DNA of 64,000 nucleotides from Clostridium manihotivorum (GTDB taxonomy: Bacteria; Bacillota; Clostridia; Clostridiales; Clostridiaceae): the NCBI RefSeq assembly GCF_004015185.1, contig NZ_CP025746.1:6031776-6095775 (forward strand). Direction: 5' to 3'. This document shows positions 16,382 through 26,100 of the stretch, piece by piece. The notes beneath the pieces are model-generated. The model saw nothing but the letters and a program-made list of their open reading frames with translations. It did no database searches and was not told the DNA's origin. Position 1 is the first letter of the stretch; the number at the start of each line of letters is the position of its first letter. Position numbers and translations under genes: made by a program.

Positions 16382-17101
16382 TCATTTGCATTCAGATAAT
16401 AACTTAAATAGGTAATCCTTGCGCACTTTTGATATGTTAATATTTTCAAGGTCATTCTTCAAACTTTTTACAACTTCTTTTTTTGTGATGGAATCATTAT
16501 CAGAAAGAAATAGATTATAATCTTTAAGGTGCTTATTTTTTCTCTCGTAATCAATATCCTTTTTTGATAGTATAGAAGGAACTAAATTTTGACATATTAC
16601 CACGTATTCTCTTGCAGCACGTGCTAAACTTAAAGCTCCCCATCTACTTGGAACTAAGGTATTTATTAATGGAAATTCTTTTCGTGCGTAATTGACGTTA
16701 TTTATAGTAATTGGGGTACAATAATTTTTATTTTCACTTACATTATAAATGGCTAAATCTATCCAATCCGACAATCTAAAAATCGGTTTAATAAATAGAA
16801 CATTTTCATTATTTATTAATAATGCAGAAGTTTCATCTGAAATTTCTAAATCTATATATCCAATTTTATTATATGTCATAGGATATTTTTCTATAAATCT
16901 ACAAGCCACATCTATATCATCTGTGAATGAAAAAATAATTCTATTCCTACTTGCTTTATTCAACTTATGTGTAGGGATTATCTGACTGTATATTTCATTC
17001 AAAACACAAATATTACTAATAACATTTTGACCCTTGGAAAAGACTCTTTTATGGCTATTTAGTATTTTTTCATTCATGGGCATGGCTCTATATAACCGCA
17101 T
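16382..17101 (-). CDS. Unknown cargo protein, possible ADP-ribosyltransferase fold
   Basis: 239 residues, start ATG 17101 after GGAGG. No family recognised with confidence. Three spaced motifs recall the R-S-E class of ADP-ribosyltransferases: LYRAMP (Arg5), IIFSFTDDIDVACRFIE (Ser58-x-Thr60) and AAREYVVI (Glu near 165). The C-terminal 60 residues are charged and helical. The gene sits between mobC and the relaxase with its own terminator and a 185-base AT-rich upstream region, so it looks like an insertion in the mobilisation operon. No antitoxin-like partner is adjacent. Confidence 0.55.
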   Translation of the reverse strand: MRLYRAMPMNEKILNSHKRVFSKGQNVISNICVLNEIYSQIIPTHKLNKASRNRIIFSFTDDIDVACRFIEKYPMTYNKIGYIDLEISDETSALLINNENVLFIKPIFRLSDWIDLAIYNVSENKNYCTPITINNVNYARKEFPLINTLVPSRWGALSLARAAREYVVICQNLVPSILSKKDIDYERKNKHLKDYNLFLSDNDSITKKEVVKSLKNDLENINISKVRKDYLFKLLSECK

Positions 17102-17286
17102 TCAACAATCCTCCAATTATAAAAAATTCCAATGATAAATTTTGATTGGTATATTTCATTGTCTACAAATATTCTACATAATTTATAAAAAACTAGATAA
17201 ATTTCTATTTTTTTTAAATATCTTATTAGTTATACAAAATTATATTCCACTTCTGTTAAATTCTCAATAATTCCAAGAATTTTATC

Positions 17287-17589
17287 TTATTTCTTAATTC
17301 CTACAAGTTTCTCCAATATCTCCTTCAACATCCTATTCACTGAATTTATATCAGGACAATTTATCTTTCCTTGGTAGCAAAGCATAGTTAATTGGTTAAG
17401 ATTTGTACCTACTTTAGAAAGTTGGTGAGTAAAATCTTTTATTCCATCAATAACCACTATTTCTTTATTAAGTGCTGAAGCTATAACATAATTGCTAAAG
17501 GTCATATTGGCTTTCTTTGCTTTCTTTTTTATTTGCTCTACTTCTTCTTCTGTCATTCTTATATTAGTTTGAACATTTCTTTTTCTCAT
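17287..17589 (-). CDS. mobC: MobC-like relaxosome protein
   Basis: 100 residues. The N-terminus RKRNVQTNIRMTEEEVEQIKKKAKKANMT is a ribbon-helix-helix DNA-binding region. The central LSKVGTNLNQLTMLCYQGK block is the MobC/MobS signature (NxNQ). It binds near oriT and assists the relaxase. It directly follows the probable oriT on the minus strand. It is separated from the relaxase by the ART-like cargo gene, whereas mobC and the relaxase gene are normally adjacent. Confidence 0.88.
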   Translation of the reverse strand: MRKRNVQTNIRMTEEEVEQIKKKAKKANMTFSNYVIASALNKEIVVIDGIKDFTHQLSKVGTNLNQLTMLCYQGKINCPDINSVNRMLKEILEKLVGIKK

Positions 17590-17624
17590 TCCTTCACTTC
17601 TTTCTTGAAAGAATCATTTTTAAA

Positions 17625-17700
17625 AAGGGGTTTGGGGATTCCCCAACTTTATACAAGCTATTGGCTATACCAATAGGAAGCTTGCCTTCACCTCAAGCCC
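17625..17700. other. oriT: Probable origin of transfer (oriT)
   Basis: Intergenic region upstream of mobC with two inverted repeats: TTGGGG-ATT-CCCCAA (17632-17646) and CTATTGG-CTATA-CCAATAG (17658-17676). The sequence GAAGCTTGCCTTCACC follows immediately, the usual place of a nic site 3' of the hairpin. The position beside mobC and the relaxase and the local rise in GC fit oriT of MOBP systems. The exact nick is not determined. Confidence 0.65.
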
Positions 17701-17739
17701 ATGGCTTTCGCTCAGTCCTCTTGGATATTGAAAAAAGAA

Positions 17740-18156
17740 CTAAACTTCGAATTCCTCATCATTTTCCTGTTCCATGTTACAAATTTTTTCACTTTCAATA
17801 CCCATTCCAAACCTTATATCTATTGAATTCATTGCCAAATTATAATTTTTATCATCCAAGCTATAAAAAATATCAATAGGTGTCGTATATTTATCTTCAT
17901 AGTTGTTGAGCAAATTAAAAGCTAATCTTACAAGAGCTTTTGCACTGCTAGAAAGATCAACAGTACCATCATCAAGACAGTTAGCTTTAATACCATTACT
18001 TTCAAAGTCATATAGAAAGCTTCTCTTTCTATATAAATCCTCATTACCTGCAATAATATAAAATAAAGAGTACCTTTCAGTATCTCTAGGATGTGTATTG
18101 TCCTTCTGTATTAGTTCATTAAAATTGACTGCATGTTCCTTATTTAAAAATTGCAT
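17740..18156 (-). CDS. DUF6075-like protein
   Basis: 138 residues. MQFLNKEHAVNFNEL, then DNTHPRDTERYSLFYIIAGN and SSSAKALVRLAFNLLNN match my memory of the DUF6075 family found in Firmicute conjugative elements and phages. The C-terminus is acidic (QENDEEFEV). It is 21 bases from the DUF3991 gene and belongs to the same operon. No catalytic motif is visible, and the function of the family is unknown. Confidence 0.65.
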   Translation of the reverse strand: MQFLNKEHAVNFNELIQKDNTHPRDTERYSLFYIIAGNEDLYRKRSFLYDFESNGIKANCLDDGTVDLSSSAKALVRLAFNLLNNYEDKYTTPIDIFYSLDDKNYNLAMNSIDIRFGMGIESEKICNMEQENDEEFEV

Positions 18157-18177
18157 TTCAAATCATCCTTTGCCTTT

Positions 18178-19167
18178 CTAAATACTCATATCATCAAACT
18201 CATTTAAGTAATTATTACTTCCATACATAGATTCATTTTCACTTATTTTTGTTACTTTCGACTCCTCATCTAAAGCTATTAAATCTTCATTAAAATCCTT
18301 TCCTTTAGGTTTATGCCTTACAATTTCATATCTATCTTTATATTTATTAAAAATTTGATTACATGCAAAATGCCCTGCCTCATCATTATCAAGACAGAGC
18401 ATTATTTTATTTATACTAGGATTTTCTTTTAAGTAATATTCAAGAGCTTTATCAGCAACTCCTCCGAGAGAAATACAGTGATTATCAAAGCTTCGTATAT
18501 TATGTTTTTTTATCAATGTAAGATAGCTCATTAAATCTATAGGAGCTTCAAATATACATACTGCACTATTCTTTCCTTCCTTACAAAATGGATAGGTTTT
18601 ATCTGAGTTTTTTACATCACATCTAAAAGAATTCCCTGTAGTATTAGTACTTCTTATACTTGCATATTTAGGATTGTTCTCCTTATCAAAACCTACAAAT
18701 ACGCAGCTACCATGTGTATTTTCATATAGCTTATGTTCTTTAACAAAATCTCTTACAATTTCACTATCAATGCCCCTTGAATTTATAAGATATGCAAAGA
18801 TATGTTTAAAAGTAGTATTTTTTTCTGGAAGAATAAATTCTCCTTTTGTTTCTTCTTCAATAACTTCTGGAGGTTTATATCGTACAATTTCACCTGTTTT
18901 TCCTATTAGAGTTTTTACCGAATCTACCCAGGACTTATTCTCCATTTCCATTACAAACTGAATAGCTCCACCACCTTTATTCTGAGAAAACCAATTCCAT
19001 TTATGGCCATCACTATGAATATATAAACCTCCATAGCCATCTATTTTAAAGGAACGAGAAGTAACTTGCTTTACTGGATATCCTGCACTTAAGGCATAGC
19101 TTATTATATTTACACTATCAGCTTTAGATATTTCTTCATCAGTAAATCTTAGTTTTTCCATTGCCAT
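18178..19167 (-). CDS. DUF3991/Toprim primase-like protein
   Basis: 329 residues. The N-terminal part contains the CHC2-like remnant (RSFKIDGYGGLYIHSDGHKW, NKGGGAIQFV), then a DUF3991-type linker. A Toprim domain follows, with the catalytic Glu in CIFEAPIDLMSYL and the Asp pair in CLDNDEAGHFACN. Such proteins probably prime or process element DNA during transfer or replication. It starts after GGAGGG and sits between the RadC-like and DUF6075-like genes in one operon. Confidence 0.85.
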   Translation of the reverse strand: MAMEKLRFTDEEISKADSVNIISYALSAGYPVKQVTSRSFKIDGYGGLYIHSDGHKWNWFSQNKGGGAIQFVMEMENKSWVDSVKTLIGKTGEIVRYKPPEVIEEETKGEFILPEKNTTFKHIFAYLINSRGIDSEIVRDFVKEHKLYENTHGSCVFVGFDKENNPKYASIRSTNTTGNSFRCDVKNSDKTYPFCKEGKNSAVCIFEAPIDLMSYLTLIKKHNIRSFDNHCISLGGVADKALEYYLKENPSINKIMLCLDNDEAGHFACNQIFNKYKDRYEIVRHKPKGKDFNEDLIALDEESKVTKISENESMYGSNNYLNEFDDMSI

Positions 19168-19192
19168 GGACTATTCCCTCCTATAAATAAAA

Positions 19193-19909
19193 TCAAAGCT
19201 CCAATTCCTCGTCTAACTGAGAATTGAAGCTTTGATTTTCTTCTAATATATTTTTATTTTCTATTTTTATTGGTTCATAGCTAGCTAATTCATCTATAGC
19301 TTGTGGCATATAACCTTTTTCAGCCATTGAACAATAATTTACTCCTGCAATTATTATATGATCATGTATTTTAATATCTAAGGGATGAAATATATTTACA
19401 AGCTTTTGTGTTAATGCTTTATCCTCATTGGATGGGGAATTAGAACCTCCTGGATGATTATGTGCTAATATCATGGCTTTACAGTCACAAGCTAGTGCTT
19501 CTTTTAAAATGTCTCTTGGATAAATTACTGCTTGAGCTATATTTCCTTCTGACATTATTTTTGTCTGAATTATGTTGTTTCCATTATCTAAAAATGCCAC
19601 CATAAATTTTTCTTTATCCTTTATACCGCTTAATAATGGAATAAAGTAATCAGCTGCTTCTTTAGGAGATGAAAACTTAATTTTGTTTTCACTTTCATGT
19701 ACTTTAAGTAGGTTGTAAGAAGCTATAAATTCATTAAGCAGTCCTATTTTTTGAAGTTGCTTTTCATTTGGTTCTATAACTTTTGGATGCTCTAATATAT
19801 TAAAAGGATTATTTTCTTTTGCATATTCTTGAATTTTCTTTATAGGAATACCTGTCAAATTGGTTAACCCTTTTAAAAAGTTATTAGTATAGGGCATATT
19901 CTTATCCAT
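19193..19909 (-). CDS. RadC/JAB-domain protein
   Basis: 238 residues. The C-terminal JAB/MPN metalloprotease-like domain has HNHPGGSNSPSNED near residues 148-161 (HxH-x-Ser-x-x-Asp zinc motif). It is preceded by YPRDILKEALACDCKAMILA. The N-terminal ~80 residues lack the usual RadC HhH region. Element-borne RadC-like proteins are common and their true role is unsettled; anti-restriction or DNA-processing roles have been suggested. It is encoded with the Toprim and methylase-helicase genes. Confidence 0.85.
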   Translation of the reverse strand: MDKNMPYTNNFLKGLTNLTGIPIKKIQEYAKENNPFNILEHPKVIEPNEKQLQKIGLLNEFIASYNLLKVHESENKIKFSSPKEAADYFIPLLSGIKDKEKFMVAFLDNGNNIIQTKIMSEGNIAQAVIYPRDILKEALACDCKAMILAHNHPGGSNSPSNEDKALTQKLVNIFHPLDIKIHDHIIIAGVNYCSMAEKGYMPQAIDELASYEPIKIENKNILEENQSFNSQLDEELEL

Positions 19910-20140
19910 TTACACCGCACCTCCCATATTTTCTATAATCATCCCTAAGCTTTCTAATTTTTCATAAATCTCATAAGGAAGATCCATTTTATCATAGTCT
20001 TTTAGAAAATTATCTACTCCATAGTTTTCAATATACCCTGTTATTTTTTCTTCAATGTCTATATCAAGTTCTAAAAGTTGTGCTATTAAAGAACTTATAT
20101 ATTTATAATTATCTCTGTTTATTCCTTTATTTTTGTTCAC
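19910..20140 (-). CDS. Small acidic protein of unknown function
   Basis: 76 residues starting at GTG 20140 after GGGGTG. It is helical and acidic (LLELDIDIEEKITGYIENYG, KDYDKMDLPYEIYEKLESLG) with no recognised motif. Its stop codon adjoins the RadC-like start, and a GGGAGGTG at its 3' end serves that gene. Because it is tightly packed in the operon between the methylase-helicase and RadC genes, it is likely real. Confidence 0.6.
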   Translation of the reverse strand: MNKNKGINRDNYKYISSLIAQLLELDIDIEEKITGYIENYGVDNFLKDYDKMDLPYEIYEKLESLGMIIENMGGAV

Positions 20141-20171
20141 TTACTTCACCCCACCATTTTCAAAATCTTTT

Positions 20172-23100
20172 TTACATTGCCATTTCATCATATTCCTGTT
20201 CTTTAAAGCCTTCATTTTCCTCACCTTCCTTATTTAATGCATCTTCATCTACTATAACTTCATTGTCTTTTTTATTTAGATCCAGTAATGAGTTTAGCTC
20301 AAATTGTCGCGATAACTTTTCTTTTAAAGCTTCTTCATAAGGAAATGGTTTTTCATATTCTATCTTTGACTGTTCTAAGTTTCTTTTGTACTCTTCAATT
20401 TTTGTTTCTATATTCTCCATTTTGCTTTCAAGGTTATTTAGCAAATTTTCAATTCTTAACATATTTCCATGAGCACTATCTCCAAGGTCTACGGTGTATT
20501 TTAAATTACCATGAATTAAGAGTTCATACTTTTCATAGAATAGATTTTTTCTAAGTTTTAATTCAAAACCTTTAAAACTTCCTACATTAAGTTCTTCACC
20601 TTTTGGTATTTTCTCATAAAGGCTCTGAATCATTGTTCCTGCCTTTTCTCTTTCATCAAATAATTTACCATTTATAATTATTGAAAACTCCTTACCATCC
20701 TCCATATTCCTTTTATCAATATCCTTAATAACACATTCAAGCTGGCTGTTAGCTTCACTAATGAGTTTTGGATATTTGAAAGTGAAATTATCCTGCATGG
20801 TATATTTTTGACTATCATAGGCAGCTTTTAAAACTCTTAGTCTTGCTACTTCATTATCAACATCCATCTTTTCTTTTATTAATGGATTTCCTGTAGCTAA
20901 AGCTTTAACTTCTGCATAGGACAGTACTGTTTCATCTACATCTTCACAGTTTCTTGCAACAGATTTAGAGGTCATTATCTGTGATATGAACTTTTGTTTT
21001 TGCTCTACAATCTGCCAAAGGTATGAATCAAAGGTATCTTTAGTAACATACCTATAAATATTTACCTCTGGGTTCATATTCCCCTGCCTTAAAATTCTTC
21101 CTTCACGCTGCTCAATATCACTTGGTCTATAGGGACAATCTAAATGATGAAGTGCAATTAGTCTGTCTTGAATATTAGTTCCTGTTCCCATTTTAGGAGT
21201 ACTTCCTATGATTATTCTTTTATTTCCGGACCTCATATCAGAAAATATTTCTTCACGTTGTATTTCATTTTTAGCATCGTGGATAAAACATATTTGATTT
21301 TCAGGAATTCCTTTATTTATTAGTTCTGCTTTAATTGAATCATAAACAGAAAAGCGCCCATCTGAATTAGGCGTTCCCACATCACAAAATACTATTTGAG
21401 TTCCTTTTATACTATCTGATTTTTTATATTCTTCATAAATATTTTCAATACACTTATTAACCTTTGAATAGGGCTCATTTATTGCTTCCTTATTTATAAG
21501 CCTTGGATCTGTACCTAAAAGCCTTGCTTCATTGGTTATCTTAAGCATATTATCTACAGAAGGATCAACCATTCCATTTCTAATTCTTTCTGCTCTTCCA
21601 ACATAGTTTTCCATTTCATATTTTATAAACTCACTTGGCTCTGTAGATACTAAAATATATTTATCGTTTTTAAGTTTTGGCACTGGAAGCTTTAACATAT
21701 CTGAGGTTTGAACATCTGCTATATTTTTAAATAAGGTCATTAGTTCTGGAAGGTTTGTAAACTTTGAAAACCTGCTTCTAAACCTATAGCCTGTACCTTC
21801 TGGAGCAAGTTCTAATGAAGAAACCACTTCACCAAAGCTAGCTGCCCAAGCATCAAAATGCTGGATACCTCGCCTTTCAAGTTCATGATTTTGAAGATAC
21901 CTTTGCATTACATACATTTCTGTCATAGAATTTGAAATAGGAGTTCCTGTAGCAAATATTACTCCTCTGCCTTCATTTATCTCATGAATATATTGGCATT
22001 TCATAAGCATGTCACTAGCTTTTTTAGCTCTTGTATTTGATATTCCTGCCACATTTCTCATTTTAGAAAATACTGCACAGTTTTTATAATAATGGGCTTC
22101 ATCTACAAACATAGTGTCAATACCAAGCTCTTCAAAGTTTATAACATCATCCTTTCTTGATTCATCAAGAAGCCTTTTAAGTTCACTTTCTAAACTCTTT
22201 TTAAATTTCTCCATCTGTTTAATAGACCAGTTTTCTCCTCGCTCTCTTTTGGTAGTTTCTATGGCATAGGTCATTTGCTCAATTTGATAGTTTAACATTT
22301 TTTCTTGTCTTTTCTTTGAAATTGGTATTTTTTCAAATTGCGTATGCCCTATAATTATTGCATCATAAGCTCCCGTTGCAATTCTGCTTACAAATCTTAT
22401 TCTGTTTTGCTTTTCAAAGTCTTTCTTTGTTGTAACTAAAATATTTGCTGAAGGATATAATCTTAAAAACTCTGCTCCCATCTGCTCTGTTAAATGATTA
22501 GGAACTACAAATATGCTTTTCTTGGAAAGTCCTAGTCTTTTAAGCTCCATTGCACTTGCTATCATTTCAAAGCTCTTTCCAGCACCAACACAATGAGCAA
22601 GAAGGGTACTTCCACCATATAAAATTCTAGCTATAGCATTTACTTGATGCTGTCTAAGTTTAATATCTGGATTCATTCCTGGGAAAGTTAAATGGCTCCC
22701 ATCATATTCTCTAAGCCTTATGTTATTAAAGTTTTCATTATAAAAATCAACATACTTCTTTCTTCTGTCAGGATCTCTAAATATCCAGTTCTTAAATTCT
22801 TCTTTAAGCTGATTTTGCTTTTCCCTAGCCAGCATAGTTTCCTTTTGATTAAGTACATATCTTACACTATCTCCTTCTTCTATTCTGTCTTTTACTGTAA
22901 CTGTTCTAAGGTTTAAGGTTTCTTCAATAATGTAGTAGGCATTAAGCCTTTTAGTTCCAAAGGTTTCTGTTGCTGCCACGGAATAGCCATCTATACCTTT
23001 GTTTTCAATAACCCAAGATGCATTAAAATTATTATAATGAACTTTTATTTCATTGCTGCTATAACGAGAACCTGAGTTTTGTGCATACTTAGGAGTTCCT

Positions 23101-26100
23101 AAGGTTTCATAAATAAATTTTTCTATATCTCCTTCTTCAATCCATGTTGTTCCAAGCCTTATGTCAATTTCACTAGCCTCTAAATTTACTGGCTGAACTT
23201 TTTCTAAGGCTTCTACATTTTGTGTAAAAAGCTCTGGATTAGTTTCAGCATAAAGCTTTGCCAATTTTAATTTCTGCCTTACATTACCGCTTAAATATTC
23301 ATCTTGAGTTTCCCAGCCTTGAAGTAAATCATCTTTATTATATTTTTCAGGATTTAAGAATATCAGACCTTTAAGTTCATTTATAATGTTTTCTCTTGTG
23401 CTATCATAAATTTCTAGCATTAGAGATAAATCTACCGTTCCCTTTTCATTTAAACTTACTGTAAGAGCTTCAATGGCTGTATCAACTTCTGTTATTTTTT
23501 CAAGAGGACGTATAGTTTGTTTAGTAAACATATCAGCTTTAGTAACTTTTTTATTTTCATCTACTACCTCAAGAGAACATAATAGAGGATAATCATTGTC
23601 ATCTCTAAAAGCTGTGTTATTGGTTCTTGCTGTTATATATCCATAATTTTTAACAAATGTATCATACCTTTTATTCAATATTTCCTGCTTTTCTTTTAAC
23701 TCTTCTTGGGTGCATCCATTTGTTTGAATATCTATTATTTCTCTAGTGATTTCCCTTATAGCATGGAGACCTTTTATCCTTTCTAAAGTCTTTCCTGTAG
23801 CTTCAATCTTTCTCATTACAGCATTTTCTCTATAATATAACTGATTCTCTATAAAGGTGTAAGTGTAGTTTCTAACATTAGGATCAGCAGGAATAAAATC
23901 TTCCGCAGCAGCTTCTTCTCTTTCAAAACTTGTTATGTTAGCATTTAGATTTCCAACTGCTTTATCTAAAGCTTCACTTAAATCAAAATTCTCATCATCA
24001 TTAACTAAGGCTGTGTATTTACTACCTTCACCAAACATTCTCTGATCAAAAACCATTTTTCCAAGAAGCATTTCTGGATTATCAAGGAAGTATTCATTTA
24101 TAGGCACTCCATCTTCTGTTTTTGATACATGAAGCCAATTTTCTTCTGTAACTTGTACCCTTTCTCTCTTTTGAAGAAATATAATATCCGCAGTAACATC
24201 TGTATTGGCATTTGATTTAAAGGCAGTATTAGGAAGTCTTATTGCTCCAATTAATTCTGCTCTCTCAGCAATGTACTTTCTTACACTGTTGTTTTCTTTA
24301 TCCATAGTCCCTTTAGAAGTTATAAAAGCTATAATTCCACCTGGTCTTACTTTATCTAAAGTCTTAGCAAAAAAGTAATCGTGTATTAAAAAATTATATT
24401 TATCATATTTAGAATCATGAAGTTTATAATCTCCAAAGGGAACATTACCTATAGCAACATCAAAGAAATTATCTGGATAATTATTTTCTTCAAAGCCTTG
24501 TATTTTTATATCCGCCTTTTGATAGAGCTGCTTTGCTATTCTTCCTGAAATATCATCAAGTTCTACTCCATATAACTTAGAATTTTTCATACTGTCTGGA
24601 AGCATAGAAAAGAAATTTCCAACTCCCATGGAAGGTTCTAATATATTACCTGTTTTAAATCCAAAGTTCTCAAGTGCTTTATATATTCCTTCAATCACTG
24701 TAGGTGAAGTATAATGAGCATTAGGTGTAGAAGCTCTTGCAGATGCATATTCTTCAGGAGAAAGTAGTGCTTTTAATTCTGTATATTCACTATTCCATCC
24801 TGTGCTATTAATATCAAAGGCTTGAGCCATACCTCCCCATCCTACGTACTTAGCAAGTATTTTCTGTTCCTCTGGTGTTGCTAATCTATTTTCTTCTTCA
24901 ATAGCCTTTAAAGTTTTAATAGCTTCTATATTGTTTCTAAATTTAGTTTTAAGTCCCCCAACTCCAATTTCATCATCTGGACTATAGTTGTAGTTTATTT
25001 TCTCATCTTTTTCTTTTGCATTTGTTTTTCCTTTAGTTTCAGGTTTTCTATTAACTCCATTGTTATTTAGCCACCCTAAAATATTAGTTTCATAATTTTC
25101 TATGGCTTTATTTTTATAAGCTTCCCAAGTTGAATTTTTACCTGTAGTTATATATTCTGTATTTACTACAGTTGATGCTTCTGTATTAATTAAAGAGTTT
25201 ATTTTATTTACAGCAACATTTATCTCCAAATCATTAAAAGTAATTTCTTTTACTATTTTATCAATTACATTTTGAATTTTTTCTAACTTGCTTTCTATAT
25301 TTGCTTCTTCTAATGCTAATTTACTTGTAATTAAGTTTGATATATTTTGTAAAGTCTTTGAGTAAAGGTTCTTTTCTAATGGTTCTTCAAACTCTACACT
25401 TTTATAATAATCAGTATTTAGTGCTTTTAGCTTATAAATAACCTGCTCATAGATTTTATCTTGAATATCGCCTTTATTACTAATATCTTCATTTTTAGTA
25501 TCTTCTATATTTTTAGCTTCCTTATGCTTATTTTCAGGAATAAAAAAAGAGCCACTTTGTTGTGACTCAAAAATATCTATTTGCTTTATCTCATTTTGTA
25601 TACTATTTCGTGAAGAACTATCTCCTCTGCTGTTTCCTTTATTCTCTTCCTGTGCTTGAAGCTCTCTATTGTATTCTCTGGATTCATTATTGGATCTGTT
25701 TTCAGCATTTGCTCCATTAATACTTCCAACCTCTGATATGCTTCCTCGTTCACCTGATGCATTTTCTCCATCAGCTCCCCTTGTGCTAAAAGTAAGCTGT
25801 ATCTGCTCTGATGATTGTTCTTTAGATAATTTAATGCCATCTTCCCGTACTTCCCTAAAGGCTTCTGATCTACTTCCTTGTTCCTGGATATTTGTATCTC
25901 TGGATAAAATATTCCTTCTATATCCTTGTAACTTAAATTTAAGTTCTCTTTCATAATTTTTTTCGCTCCTTTGCTTTTTTATTATTTTTACTATTTCACT
26001 TTCAAATTCTCTAAGAATTTGCTGTGATATATTGCATACAGAATTTCCAAGTCTAAAAGTTAATGGTAGCGTATTAAAATGATTTATTACTCTAAAGCTA

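Noticed and set aside
25586..25954. 122-codon minus-strand frame inside the methylase-helicase gene
   Set aside because: It is an alternate frame in the low-complexity linker of the large protein and has no independent signals.
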